DNA of 64,000 nt from Ruminococcus sp. (GCA_024403995.1 JAKSQT010000004.1:1-64000); one strand, 5' to 3'. Positions 25,850 through 35,182 are shown, counted from the stretch's first letter. Translations and numbers: made by a program. The notes: generated by a model not told the origin, from the sequence alone.

Positions 25850-28231
25850 ATGCAGTACGGACATTTTGACCTCGAAAACAAAGAATATGTCATCACAAAT
25901 CCTGCTACACCTGCACCGTGGGCAAACTATCTCGGCGACCCTGAATACGGCGCAATGATCTCAAATAATGCCGCAGGCTACAGCTTCGTTAAATCAGGCG
26001 CAAAGGGACGTATCACACGTTTCCGCTTCAATTCTGATATGGCTCTCCCGGGACGCTATATCTACATCCGTGACAACGAGGACGGCGACTACTGGTCTGC
26101 TTCATGGCAGCCTGTCGGAAAGCCGCTTGACAAATACAAGAGCGAGTGCCGCCACGGTACTGCCTACACTGTTATTTCATCTGAATATGCTGAAATAAAG
26201 TCTGAAACAACATATTATGTGCCGTACAAGAAGACCTATGAGGTATGGCATTCAAAAATCACGAACAACAGCTCAAAAGACCGCAAACTCTCTGTTTTCG
26301 GTTTTGTTGAGTTCACAAACGAGGACAACTATGAACAGGATCAGGTAAACCTCCAGTATTCACTGTTCATTTCCCAGACTGAATTCGTTGACAACCGCAT
26401 CATGCAGACTATCAGCGAAAACGGCGGCAAAGACCGCAGAAGCCGTTTTCTCGGTGTTGTTGGCGCAGAGGTAAATTCAAGCTGCGGAAGTCTCAGCGAT
26501 TTCATCGGCACATACCGCACATACTCCAACCCTATCGCTGTCGAAAAAGGAAACTGCGGCGATATCATGAACTTCAACAGCAACTCATGCGGTGCTCTCC
26601 AGTCTGATATAACTTTAAAGGCAGGGGAGACCATCGAGCTTACATATATTCTCGGACAGCGTGAAAGCAGTGAGGCTGCCGCAATTCTCGATGAATACAA
26701 GGCAAACGGCAGAGTTGAGGCTGATATCAGGGAATTAAAGGATTTCTGGCACGGTCAGCTCTCAAACTTCAGGGTCGAAACTCCGTCAGCAGAATTCAAC
26801 AACATGATAAACGTGTGGAACGCTTATCAGTGCTTCATCACTTTCATCTGGTCAAGAGCCGCATCATTCATCTACTGCGGTTTAAGAAACGGCTACGGCT
26901 ACCGTGATACCGTTCAGGATATTCAGGGTATCATTCATCTTGATCCCGAAATGGCAGCAGAGAAGATTCGCTTCATGCTTTCCGCTCAGGTTGACAACGG
27001 CGGCGGACTTCCGCTTGTTAAGTTCACACATAATGCAGGTCACGAGGATACTCCTGATGACGAGTCATACGTAAAGGAAACAGGTCATCCGTCATACCGT
27101 GCAGATGATGCTCTCTGGCTGTTCCCGACTATAGTCAAGTATATCGGCGAAAGCGGCAACAAGGCATTCCTTGACGAGGTGATCGTATATGCAAACGGCG
27201 GCGAGGATACTGTTTATGACCATCTCAAGAATGCTATCCGCTTCTCAATGGAGCGTCTCGGCGAACATTCAATGCCTGCCGGTCTCCATGCTGACTGGAA
27301 CGACTGTCTCCGTCTTGGCGCAAAGGGCGAGTCTACATTCGTTGCATTCCAGCTCTACTATGCTATGTCCGTAATGAAGAAAATGGCATCAGACAGAAAT
27401 GATGCTGATTATATAAGCTATCTCGATAAGGTTCAGGCTGAACTCGGCAGTGCGCTTGAAAAATGCTGGGACGAGGACAGATTTATCCGTGGCATACGTG
27501 AGGAGGGCGCTATCGTAGGCGCAAAGAACGATCCCGAAGCAAGTATGTGGCTCAATCCTCAGTCATGGTCTGTTATCTCAGGGTTTGCAGCTAAGGATCA
27601 GGCTGAAACTGCAATGGAAAGCGTTCACAGGATACTCAATACCCCCTACGGTGCAAAACTTCTCGATCCGCCGTATAAGAAGCACTATTTCAAGGGTGCT
27701 CTTATGCACATTTTCAATGACGATACCAAGGAAAACGGCGGTATCTTCTCACAGACACAGGGCTGGCTCATTCTTGCAGAGGCACTTCTCGGACACGGCG
27801 ACCGTGCATTTGAGTACTTCATGGAAAGCTCACCTGCCGCAATGAACGAAAAGGCTGAAATACGTGTAATGGAACCGTATGTTCACGGTCAGTTCACCGA
27901 GTCAAAGGCTTCACCTTATGAAGGACGTGCTCATGTTCACTGGCTCACAGGTACAGCTTCAACCGTTATGGTAGGCTGTGTTGAGGGTATCTGCGGTATG
28001 CGTCCTGATGCAGACGGACTGGTTATCTCACCGTCGATTCCGTCATCATGGGACGGCTTTAAGATAGAGAAGAATTTCCGTGGCAAAAAGCTCAATATCA
28101 CCGTTGACAACTCCGCACACGTTCAGAGCGGCGTAAAGGAAATTTTCCTCAACGGCACAAAGCTTGACGGCTGCTATGTACCTGCCGGAAAGCTTGCAGA
28201 TGTAAACGAAATCAGCGTAGTTTTAGGCTAA
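25850..28231 (+). CDS. GH94 phosphorylase, probably cellobiose phosphorylase
   Basis: A 793-residue GH94 enzyme, cytoplasmic (no signal peptide). The N-terminus EYVITNPATPAPWANYLG is typical of cellobiose phosphorylases. The central alpha-barrel carries NGYGYRDTVQD and HADWNDCLRLG, with the general acid Asp of DWND at about 485, and EASMWLNPQSWSVI follows. It would split cellobiose with phosphate into glucose-1-phosphate and glucose, saving ATP on products of plant-fibre breakdown. Length matches the family. Specificity for cellobiose rather than another beta-glucobiose is inferred. It is monocistronic, with AAAAGGAG before the ATG. Confidence 0.92.
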   Translation: MQYGHFDLENKEYVITNPATPAPWANYLGDPEYGAMISNNAAGYSFVKSGAKGRITRFRFNSDMALPGRYIYIRDNEDGDYWSASWQPVGKPLDKYKSECRHGTAYTVISSEYAEIKSETTYYVPYKKTYEVWHSKITNNSSKDRKLSVFGFVEFTNEDNYEQDQVNLQYSLFISQTEFVDNRIMQTISENGGKDRRSRFLGVVGAEVNSSCGSLSDFIGTYRTYSNPIAVEKGNCGDIMNFNSNSCGALQSDITLKAGETIELTYILGQRESSEAAAILDEYKANGRVEADIRELKDFWHGQLSNFRVETPSAEFNNMINVWNAYQCFITFIWSRAASFIYCGLRNGYGYRDTVQDIQGIIHLDPEMAAEKIRFMLSAQVDNGGGLPLVKFTHNAGHEDTPDDESYVKETGHPSYRADDALWLFPTIVKYIGESGNKAFLDEVIVYANGGEDTVYDHLKNAIRFSMERLGEHSMPAGLHADWNDCLRLGAKGESTFVAFQLYYAMSVMKKMASDRNDADYISYLDKVQAELGSALEKCWDEDRFIRGIREEGAIVGAKNDPEASMWLNPQSWSVISGFAAKDQAETAMESVHRILNTPYGAKLLDPPYKKHYFKGALMHIFNDDTKENGGIFSQTQGWLILAEALLGHGDRAFEYFMESSPAAMNEKAEIRVMEPYVHGQFTESKASPYEGRAHVHWLTGTASTVMVGCVEGICGMRPDADGLVISPSIPSSWDGFKIEKNFRGKKLNITVDNSAHVQSGVKEIFLNGTKLDGCYVPAGKLADVNEISVVLG

Positions 28232-28235
28232 AAAA

Positions 28236-28340
28236 ACAGCATCATCACTTTATTGCTGACGTTGCTTTTTTCGGGATAACCCTTTTTCAAAAGGGTTTCC
28301 CTCAGAAAAAGCAGCGTTGGCAATATAGCGGTGGTGCTGT
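28236..28340. terminator. Long compound hairpin between convergent genes
   Basis: About 35-nt arms beginning ACAGCATCATC and ending GGTGGTGCTGT pair largely through Watson-Crick and G-U pairs, and a core hairpin with AACCCTTTTT/AAAAGGGTTT is at the tip. T-runs lie on both outer sides. It probably terminates both the GH94 gene and the head-gene operon. It belongs to a family seen also at 47.7 and 53.7 kb. Confidence 0.7.
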
Positions 28341-28348
28341 GTTTTTTG

Positions 28349-29275
28349 TTATTTCGGGAATTTATCGATATAATAGGAAAGACGTGTGATGATACGGCTG
28401 TCAGAGCCTTTTATCATGATATCGGTGATTCGCATTGGAGTAGAAAGCGGGCTTGTCTTCACCTTGTCAAACAGATCTTCGCCACGATAGCCGTAGTATT
28501 CGATATAGGTGAATTTGCTTTCACGGCTGTCAAATTTGTCCCTGTAGACAAGGGCTTGCTGAGGGTCATGAAGAAAGCGGCGGTCAAGGTCGAAATATTC
28601 ATGGCGGACAATTTTTTTTCGGAGAACGTCAGCGTCTTCGAGGTCGAAAGTGCCGTATTCTCCGTTGATATCAGCCATATGATAGTTGCTTATGAGCCGT
28701 CTGTAGTTCACGCCCTGACCAAGGACAATTCTTTCAGTAGTTGAAAATGTATATGTGACAGGCGCAGTGAAAGGCGTTATCATGACCTTGTTTGTCTCCC
28801 TGATATACGGATAAGTGCCAAGGAGTTTGTATGAAAGATTGGCAATTGAGTCCCACATTGACGAATTATTCTTTACATATATATAGTTGCTTGTGTCGGA
28901 GTTGTTTTCGTGGGTGACATAAGGAATAGTGTAGAAGCCGTCCATGAGGCTGTTCAGCGAGATATTCGGCTTCAGACCGGGTTCTATCTGGTTGCGGCAC
29001 AGCAGAGAGGTAAAGCCTGTTGACGTGATGGTATGGATATTTTTGGAGCAGTTCGTGCGTGTTTCAACGGTATCTATAAGCCCGTGATGGACAACATTAT
29101 TGTCAATAACAAGCTTTATTTCAGCGGCATTGGGAATAGTGCCTGTTGCGGTCACAAACTGCACTGAAAGCTGAGTATAAGGAATATAGGCATTTTTTCT
29201 GAATGAAAATGAGATGATATCTGTGTGAGTGGTTTCAGTAAGGTCTTCTTCGATAGTGATAACCGAAACTGTCAT
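28349..29275 (-). CDS. Tail hub-like phage protein
   Basis: A 308-residue protein, last gene of the phage-like block. It begins with a beta-rich region (LTETTHTDIISFSFRKNAYIPY...IDNNVVHHGLID) resembling the ring-forming domain of baseplate hub proteins, and the middle has a TLKELLDGF-like stretch as NSLMDGFYTIPYV. The identification is by position and general pattern and is not firm. GGAGGAATCACC precedes the ATG, which overlaps the stop of the gene before it by 4 nt. No tail-tube or tape-measure gene accompanies it, which is odd for a hub. Confidence 0.5.
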   Translation of the reverse strand: MTVSVITIEEDLTETTHTDIISFSFRKNAYIPYTQLSVQFVTATGTIPNAAEIKLVIDNNVVHHGLIDTVETRTNCSKNIHTITSTGFTSLLCRNQIEPGLKPNISLNSLMDGFYTIPYVTHENNSDTSNYIYVKNNSSMWDSIANLSYKLLGTYPYIRETNKVMITPFTAPVTYTFSTTERIVLGQGVNYRRLISNYHMADINGEYGTFDLEDADVLRKKIVRHEYFDLDRRFLHDPQQALVYRDKFDSRESKFTYIEYYGYRGEDLFDKVKTSPLSTPMRITDIMIKGSDSRIITRLSYYIDKFPK

Positions 29276-29664
29276 GGTGATTCCTCCGCAATGCTTTCCT
29301 GAGAAAGGAAAGTGATTCTCACAGTAGCATAGTTTTTGCCGCTGTCCTCGAAATCGTAGTGCTGAAAATAGCAGCTTTTGAAAACGATGCCGTTATATGT
29401 TATGTCATAGTTCATATATGAACGTGCCCTTGTACACAGATAGACGAGGAAACTGTAGGGATCATCGTCATTGTATATCTTGCAGGTGAAGGTTACACGC
29501 AGTCCCTTATAGCCGACACCTCCGAGAAGCGGCGAACCTGTAACGGAACATTCATCGATGATATTTTTTGCCATAGTAACCTTAACATTGTCGCAGTAGA
29601 GCGTGTATGAACCGATATTCAGCGGCAGAGCCTCATTGTGAGTCAGCGATGTTGAGGTGCTCAT
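29272..29664 (-). CDS. Phage-like structural protein, unknown
   Basis: A 130-residue protein predicted to be beta-rich (LNIGSYTLYCDNVKVTMAK, then VTFTCKIYNDDDPYSFLVYL). Size and position, after a connector-like gene and before a hub-like gene, suggest a tail-tube or adaptor-like part. It overlaps both neighbours by 4 nt. I do not recognise a family. Confidence 0.5.
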   Translation of the reverse strand: MSTSTSLTHNEALPLNIGSYTLYCDNVKVTMAKNIIDECSVTGSPLLGGVGYKGLRVTFTCKIYNDDDPYSFLVYLCTRARSYMNYDITYNGIVFKSCYFQHYDFEDSGKNYATVRITFLSQESIAEESP

Positions 29665-30074
29665 GAAGATGTGCTCCTTTCTATCTTGTTCAGCCCGTTT
29701 GCAGCAGCACGGACAGTGAGGACAAGCCGCTGAATATTGCTGTCATATCTGACTGACAGTTTTTTCAGCGAGCAGTTGAGATCGGACATATCTTCAAGTG
29801 CAGGCTGGATATATTCATCAAAATAGTCATAAAGGTCTGTCATGGAAATGTCTTTTGAGCCTGTGACCTTTATCTCAAATTCTGCTTTGAACGGCAGATA
29901 AATATAGCTGAGGGAATATATCGGCGTGCTTGTTTCAAATTCGGCAACGCTTACAACAGTGAAGATGTCATGTCCCTTGTCGGCAAGCGGTGCGGCATCA
30001 AATGCGCTGTATACGTTTTCTGCGCCGTAGTCGGTGAGCTTGTCAATAACGTTTTCAATAAGTTCATTCAGCAT
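29661..30074 (-). CDS. Tail-completion-like protein
   Basis: A 137-residue protein that begins MLNELIENVIDKLTDYG and contains a segment like that of minor capsid or tail-terminator proteins (YDSNIQRLVLTVRAAANGLNKIE). Position in the operon supports a head-tail joining role. It overlaps the preceding gene by 11 nt and the next by 4 nt. Weak recognition, context-based. Confidence 0.5.
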   Translation of the reverse strand: MLNELIENVIDKLTDYGAENVYSAFDAAPLADKGHDIFTVVSVAEFETSTPIYSLSYIYLPFKAEFEIKVTGSKDISMTDLYDYFDEYIQPALEDMSDLNCSLKKLSVRYDSNIQRLVLTVRAAANGLNKIERSTSS

Positions 30075-30438
30075 GGAGTGCCTCCTCTCCGCTTGAAAAG
30101 CCGATAAAAATGAAGTCGGTCGCTTTCATTATGTCATAGCAGAGGGCAATATAGCTCCTGAGCAGTTTTTCGGCATAGATAAGCGAAATATCGGTCTGAG
30201 TGCGGTTCATTTTTCCTGCATATGTAACGGCAGAATTTTCACGGCTGCACATAGCCTGATGGTAGTGATAGTTTGCAAGTGCGGCGCAGAGGAAATTCAG
30301 GCGTTCATCTGCAATTGACGTATCAGATTTTACAAGATGACCGACTTCTGTCATGGACATATTGATTATAATGAGATAGTCGTCGGAATCCTCTCCCGAA
30401 AAAAGAGTGAACAGAGCGCAGATAGTTTCAATATCCAT
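30064..30438 (-). CDS. Head-tail connector-like protein
   Basis: A 124-residue, largely helical protein (ALFTLFSGEDSDDYLIIINM...RLNFLCAALANYHYHQAMCS). Its size and pattern resemble phage head-tail connectors of the gp6/DUF3199 kind, which have this position after the capsid gene. TAGGAGGT precedes the ATG. Family assignment is tentative. Confidence 0.5.
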   Translation of the reverse strand: MDIETICALFTLFSGEDSDDYLIIINMSMTEVGHLVKSDTSIADERLNFLCAALANYHYHQAMCSRENSAVTYAGKMNRTQTDISLIYAEKLLRSYIALCYDIMKATDFIFIGFSSGEEALHAE

Positions 30439-30448
30439 ATTTTACCTC

Positions 30449-31276
30449 CTATCTTGTGGAAAAATCGCTGTTGTCGGGCTTTTTATCAGAAACATCGAGC
30501 TGTATCCTGATACCGCCTTTACATCGGCTCTCGAAAGTTTTCTTATAGCTGATAAGCTGCTGGGTGGTCATATTTTTTGCGGAGACAGAGGCAAGCTCGG
30601 CGGCGGCGGTACCTCCTGCAAAAAAGGCAAGGCGGCGTATGTCACGGCGGAGTTCATTGTCAGCGGCTCTGATGTCCGAAGCGACGGAAGATGTGGATAC
30701 ATCGTCAGAAGTAAAGCGCTTTGTAACGCCTGCGTTGACCTGTGCAGGAACGGCAACAAAGCTCCATTCATAGGCATCTGTGATCTTGTCGAGAATGGTA
30801 TGGCAGAGGCGGTCGCTGTAAAATTTTCCCTTGACATGGTTGCAGCCGTCCTTGTTTTTGTCACAGCCGCAGACCGAGCATATCTTTTTTGCGGCGGCGC
30901 AGGAGATACTGACTTCCTTTTTTATGCCGCCGTCAATTTCTGCTATGAGGTTTTTATTCTCGTCAGTGCGTACCATGTATGCATTGGCTTTAAGGTATCT
31001 GTATGGGCGGCAGTCCTTGGTTTTTCTGGAATTATCGCATATGACCTCCGTATCATAGATACGTGCATTCTGGTTGACAGTGCTTGCGTTATGGTCGAAA
31101 ACGCCTGTTTTGCCGACGAAGCAATCTTTCAGCGTGTCGAGAGCCTTGTCGGAAAAGCTTTCAAGGTCACGGTCGATATCGTTGTCGCAGAGAATGACGG
31201 AAAAAGTGTAAAGCTCGTCCTCAGCGAATTTGCGGCGTGTGAATTTGTTAATTTTTTCAAGTTCATCTTTAGTCAT
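30449..31276 (-). CDS. Prohead protease-like or phage structural protein
   Basis: A 275-residue protein. YTFSVILCDNDIDRDLESFSDKALDTLKDCFVGKTGVFDHN, a Cys-rich middle (CSVCGCDKNKDGCNH), and ITDAYEWSFVAVPAQVNAGV follow one another. The FDHN and EWSFVAVPAQ segments resemble HK97-type prohead proteases with a His and Ser dyad. Unusually, it follows the capsid gene, whereas such proteases normally precede it, and the two are separated by a 400-bp repeat-filled gap. The last 70 residues are charged and helical, perhaps scaffold-like. AAAGGAG precedes the ATG. Confidence 0.55.
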   Translation of the reverse strand: MTKDELEKINKFTRRKFAEDELYTFSVILCDNDIDRDLESFSDKALDTLKDCFVGKTGVFDHNASTVNQNARIYDTEVICDNSRKTKDCRPYRYLKANAYMVRTDENKNLIAEIDGGIKKEVSISCAAAKKICSVCGCDKNKDGCNHVKGKFYSDRLCHTILDKITDAYEWSFVAVPAQVNAGVTKRFTSDDVSTSSVASDIRAADNELRRDIRRLAFFAGGTAAAELASVSAKNMTTQQLISYKKTFESRCKGGIRIQLDVSDKKPDNSDFSTR

Positions 31277-31686
31277 GATAAGCTCCTTTCATGTATGTAT
31301 TCCGGCTGTTTACTGAGGGAAACCCTTTTGAAAAAGGGTTGGCTGATGCCCGCCACCCCGTGGGGAGTCGCCCTCAGACTCCCTTCCTAAAACTTTCAGT
31401 ATTAGTGGATGCTATACCTGACGTATGTCAGGTCAGTCTGTTGAAAAAGTCGAAATTATTTCGTTAAACAAGGGCTGTCGAGGACGCCAGCCCCTACAAT
31501 TCAGCTATTCTTCGTTAATGTATTTGTAGGGGACGGCGTCCTCGACGTCCCCAAATAAGTTTTTTGACACGCTGACCTGACGTATGTCAGGTGTGACATC
31601 CACCATTATATTAAAAGTCTTTGGAAAGGGGTTCGGGGAAGAACCTTTCCTCAGAAAGGTTTGCCCCGATAATCAGCGGAAATACA
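31277..31686. repeat. Nested palindromes and a MITE inside the head-gene operon
   Basis: No gene. Reading inward from both ends: GGGAAACCC/AAGGGTT-type hairpins of the compound-hairpin family (about 31312-31345 and 31627-31672), then imperfect inverted arms (ACTTTCAGTATTAGTGGATG and its diverged complement at 31592-31615), then an 18-bp palindrome copied on both sides, and at the centre a 141-bp MITE. Confidence 0.7.
31434..31574. mobile_element. MITE, 141 bp, copy 1
   Basis: The element starts CAGTCTGTTGAAAAAGTCG and ends TTTTTTGACACGCTG, giving imperfect terminal inverted repeats (CAG..TGT..AAAAA). Inside is the strong palindrome GGGGACG...CGTCCCC. An identical 18-bp palindrome ACCTGACGTATGTCAGGT lies at each edge (31416-31433, 31575-31592), as expected of a target duplication. 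No coding capacity. An inverted copy lies at 62941-63142. Confidence 0.75.
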
Positions 31687-32649
31687 TTATGTGGTAGTGA
31701 TAGTGAGGATCTTTACGGCATCAGGTGTGATCTTTCTGAAGCCGCAGGTAATTGAAACGGTTATCTGGTCAAGCTGGCGGTCGATAAGTTTGTCAGTCTC
31801 CATAACGAGGTCGGTGCTTGTGATAAATTCGAGGGCAAAATTTCTATCGATACCAATGATCGTATCGTTATCGGCGGCGGCAGTCTTTACAAGCTCAGCG
31901 CCGAACGGGAGAATGAGCTTGCCGTCAGCGTTTACACGGCATTCGGAAAGCTGTTCCATAGCGGCGATCTTTGATGCAATTTCAGGAGAAGCGATAACGG
32001 TCGTCATGTCAAAGCAGTCGAAAGTACCATAGAGAGCGGCAAGGTCGGCGTATGTAAGTTCAGTAGTTTCGATTTCGTCTGCATCCTCAACAAGCACATC
32101 GACAGCCGTTTTTACCACGGAAACAGCGAGTTTTACGCCGATACTTCTGAGCATGATGCCGAAAACGTCGAGTCTCTGCTGACGGACAGCCTCGTATGAA
32201 GCGCTGATAAGTCTGCCGTACTTGGCAAGAACAGTAGCAGTCTCGCTCTCGGTAACAGAAGCGGCAGGAAGTGAATCAGTCTGGTCAGTTGTGGTGTATG
32301 CGGCTGAGTCATCGAGGGTACAGCCGAGGTACTGACCGCTCTGACTCATGGTCTTTGCGGCGCAGACGGCAGAGAGTACCGTTTCGTCAAAGCCTTTTCT
32401 GATGCATCTTGTGACGAATTCAGGGAAAAGGACGGCAGATTCAGTAGTTGAGAAAAACTTTTCAACACAGTCGCAGTCAGCACCCTTGATGCGGATATTG
32501 AAGCGCTTGAGCTGACGTTCAAAGGCATCGAGCTTTTCAAGCGGAGTGCCGCTGTAAGCTGATGACGGGTCAAGTTCTTCGAGGGCGGCAGTGAATGATT
32601 TGCCGCTGAGATTGTATAAGCCTTTTTCAAGTTTGATATCGTTGTACAT
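31687..32649 (-). CDS. HK97-fold major capsid protein
   Basis: A 320-residue protein. The N-terminal part is helical (KLDAFERQLKRFNIRIKG), followed by the capsid-like stretch YGRLISASYEAVRQQRLDVFGIMLRSIGVKLAVSVVKTAVDVLV and an A-domain-like TELTYADLAALYGTFD...ASPEIASKI. It ends GFRKITPDAVKILTI. These match HK97-type capsids of siphovirus-like particles. GGAGGTAAC precedes the ATG. It follows the portal gene, but the two are separated by a MITE fragment. It appears full length and intact. Confidence 0.75.
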   Translation of the reverse strand: MYNDIKLEKGLYNLSGKSFTAALEELDPSSAYSGTPLEKLDAFERQLKRFNIRIKGADCDCVEKFFSTTESAVLFPEFVTRCIRKGFDETVLSAVCAAKTMSQSGQYLGCTLDDSAAYTTTDQTDSLPAASVTESETATVLAKYGRLISASYEAVRQQRLDVFGIMLRSIGVKLAVSVVKTAVDVLVEDADEIETTELTYADLAALYGTFDCFDMTTVIASPEIASKIAAMEQLSECRVNADGKLILPFGAELVKTAAADNDTIIGIDRNFALEFITSTDLVMETDKLIDRQLDQITVSITCGFRKITPDAVKILTITTT

Positions 32650-32677
32650 AAGGTTACCTCCAATTTGATTTTATTGT

Positions 32678-32711
32678 TTTGTAGGGGACGGCGTCCTCGA
32701 CGTCCCCAAAT
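32678..32711. mobile_element. MITE fragment
   Basis: A 34-bp piece of the MITE found at 31434-31574 (its GGGGACG...CGTCCCC palindrome and immediate flanks) lies between the portal and capsid genes. The flanks are diverged and no termini are present. Confidence 0.65.
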
Positions 32712-32762
32712 CAGTTTTCTGCAATATGGGAGAGCGCACTTTCGTGCTCCCTGTTCTGCGGT

Positions 32763-33902
32763 TTAATTATTTTCCTTTGCAAGTCTCATCTCAATTTCCA
32801 AAGCCTGAGCATTTTTCAGTCTTGCCTCTGCAAGCTCCTTTTCGTCCTGCAAGTTGATATTGTCCCATTCCACGCTGCATTCACCCTCTGCGCCTATGGA
32901 GCACAGAAACGCATTGCCTATATCGCACAGAACAGGAGTAAGAAGTCTGCGGTAATATTCAAGCTCCGATGTCAGGATATCCGCTTGCTGTGCGGACATT
33001 CTCTCGGTACTGCTCCAGTTAAGACCAAGCAGAAACGGCGGAATCGATAGCTTTGCAATAAGCTGTTCAAGAAGCTGACGGACAGGCACATTCGTATCAA
33101 AAAGCTGATTTTCAGCGCCGATGACCTTGATATCAACATCACCGACAGCGACGAAGTCTTTGACCTGACCGTATTTAGCCGAATTCATGCCATCAGCCCA
33201 TTCACGGGCTATCATCTGTGCTCTTTCACGGTTGTAAACCATGTCGCAGGCATCACCTGACGGCTTGTAAGTCACGGCATACCGTACATTTCCTGCACGG
33301 TCGAAATTCTGACCGATACATTCATAAATGCGGAGAAGTATACTGCTTAGTGCAGGCAGACCACGCAGAAGCGAATGACCGCCTGTAAGAGATGCATAAA
33401 GGATATTTTCGGGATGTTCAACAGCTTCATGGCTGCCGTCTTGTGAAACAACGGAATACTGCCTTGTGAACGGAGTTTTTCCGCTTGTTATGCGTATTTT
33501 TGAGATATCGCCTATCCACAGTCCTGCAATACGTTTTTCATCGGCATCGGGCACGATCTCACCCACAGCACTGCCGCAGGTCAGCATATTGTTGAGAAAG
33601 TTGTCGGCAAAAGTACCGATAGACCGTCCTGAAACGCCGACGGGAACATTTTCGAGAAATCTGTCAAGCTCATTCTGATAATTTTCGTCGGAGCATACCA
33701 CTCTGAAACCGCCCGTGAGACGGACTATTTTCATAAGAGCGGCATCAATTAACGGAACAGCAAAGCGCAGTCTTTCATAAAGCTCCTTTTCAAAAGGTTC
33801 AACAGCGGCAGGCAGTCCGATATTCGCAGACGGACAGCGCTGTGCAGAAATGAGCTGAGGTGTGACAGGTGACGGCGTATCTTTTTTTCTGAAAAGTTTC
33901 AT
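32763..33902 (-). CDS. Phage portal protein
   Basis: A 379-residue portal protein, which forms the dodecameric vertex for DNA packaging. FVPLIDAALMKIVRLTGG-like and NNMLTCGSAVGEIV segments, the TSGKTPFTRQYS wing, HPENILYASLTGGHSLLRGLPAL, and KLSIPPFLLGLNWSSTERMSAQQADIL are family hallmarks. It is shorter than many portals (400-500). AAAGGAGGA precedes the ATG, and it overlaps the terminase stop by 4 nt. Confidence 0.85.
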   Translation of the reverse strand: MKLFRKKDTPSPVTPQLISAQRCPSANIGLPAAVEPFEKELYERLRFAVPLIDAALMKIVRLTGGFRVVCSDENYQNELDRFLENVPVGVSGRSIGTFADNFLNNMLTCGSAVGEIVPDADEKRIAGLWIGDISKIRITSGKTPFTRQYSVVSQDGSHEAVEHPENILYASLTGGHSLLRGLPALSSILLRIYECIGQNFDRAGNVRYAVTYKPSGDACDMVYNRERAQMIAREWADGMNSAKYGQVKDFVAVGDVDIKVIGAENQLFDTNVPVRQLLEQLIAKLSIPPFLLGLNWSSTERMSAQQADILTSELEYYRRLLTPVLCDIGNAFLCSIGAEGECSVEWDNINLQDEKELAEARLKNAQALEIEMRLAKENN

Positions 33903-35182
33903 ATATCCTCCTTTCGTGTATCTTCTGAACGATGTTTCCGTGAAACTGAGAAAGCAACAAAATTATCTGAGCAGTCGGATCTCATCATGTCGGTCACAAA
34001 ATACCGCAGATCGTCCATAGCGTGGTCATTTTCCTTTATCGGAGCATCCATGCCTGTTTTTTCATTCCAGCAGTAAAGTCGGAACTCTCTGATAATGTCG
34101 GTACAGCATTCGTTTATTTTCAGCAGATTTTGCTTCAGAGCGGAGCTTACCTGCCTGATGCCTTTGATAACGTCATTATCAGCCTTTACAACGGGAAATT
34201 TTCCATGCCGTCGTATACATTCGATAAAGCTTGCAGCAGACGGGTCAACTATGACTTTTGATATATGTCTGCCGCCTGCAAGCTCCTCAAGAGCGGCATA
34301 GTGTTCCTCGTCGGTACGTGAACCGCCCTCTCTTTTTGAGGAGTAGTAGTATTCCCTTATCCTGTGCCACACGCCGCCGCTGAGTCCCCATAAACCGAAT
34401 GAGGACGGATTTACTGTGCCGTAATCGCATGATATAACGTATCTTTCGCACTGTATTTCGCCGCTGTATACATGAAGTTTTTCGTTGAACATCGGATAGA
34501 CGATGCCCTGTGAGGCAGTCCATTTTCCGAGTACGAAACGTTCATAGAAAGCGCCTGAGTACAGCCTTTTATAGCGATTTTTCAGCTTTTCCGAGAGTGA
34601 CGGATTGTCGTCCATAGTGAAATGGATATAGAGGGCATTTTTTTCGTCAGCCTTTTTTATCCACTCGTTATAGAACCAGTGTGCAGGATTGTCGGGGTTG
34701 CAGTTGAACCACATCTTTGAGCCGTTTACTGAGCATCTTGCGAGAGCCTGTTCGACGAAAGAACGTGGCATCAAAGCCGCCTCGTCGAAGAAAACGCCTG
34801 CGAGAGTCATGCCCTGAATGAGGGCTGCCGAGCCTTCGTCCTTGCCTCCGAAAAGGTAGAAACGGTTGGTTTTGCCGAGAAATGTGATGTCGATGTAATT
34901 GCGGCTGACCTTTTCCATGCAGTTGAAGCCGTATTCCCTGAGAAGCGGCAGGAGGGGCGTTATGACGTTTCTGCGGAGCGAGGTTATAGTCTTGCCGCAC
35001 ACCGCAAATGCACTGCCGTCAAACGAACCTGATGCCCATATGAAAAATCCCAGAGACATTGAAAGAGTCTTGCCGCTTCTTACCGCACCATCGCAGATTA
35101 TAGCGTCATAGTCACGGTATTTCGGCGTTTTCCACCAGTTGACAGTAAGCTTTTGCTTAGCCGAGAGCTTAGATATCGTCAA
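33899..35182 (-). CDS. Terminase large subunit (PBSX type)
   Basis: A 427-residue packaging ATPase and nuclease. The Walker A-like CDGAVRSGKTLSMSLG is at 31-46, Walker B with the catalytic Glu is VFFDEAAL at about 130-137, and the coupling motif is WFNCNPDNPAHWFYNEW. C-terminal nuclease Asp residues occur in CDYGTVNPSSFG and VIVDPSAASF, and DHAMDDLRYF carries a third. This is the PBSX/XtmB group. It starts at TTG with GGAGGGCGG before it, overlapping the small subunit by 14 nt. All catalytic motifs seem intact, unusual for a decaying prophage. Confidence 0.9.
   Translation of the reverse strand: MTISKLSAKQKLTVNWWKTPKYRDYDAIICDGAVRSGKTLSMSLGFFIWASGSFDGSAFAVCGKTITSLRRNVITPLLPLLREYGFNCMEKVSRNYIDITFLGKTNRFYLFGGKDEGSAALIQGMTLAGVFFDEAALMPRSFVEQALARCSVNGSKMWFNCNPDNPAHWFYNEWIKKADEKNALYIHFTMDDNPSLSEKLKNRYKRLYSGAFYERFVLGKWTASQGIVYPMFNEKLHVYSGEIQCERYVISCDYGTVNPSSFGLWGLSGGVWHRIREYYYSSKREGGSRTDEEHYAALEELAGGRHISKVIVDPSAASFIECIRRHGKFPVVKADNDVIKGIRQVSSALKQNLLKINECCTDIIREFRLYCWNEKTGMDAPIKENDHAMDDLRYFVTDMMRSDCSDNFVAFSVSRKHRSEDTRKEDI

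Noticed and set aside
30407..31390. 327-codon plus-strand frame
   Set aside because: Antisense to three packed phage-like genes that have proper starts, overlaps and motifs; no family resemblance.
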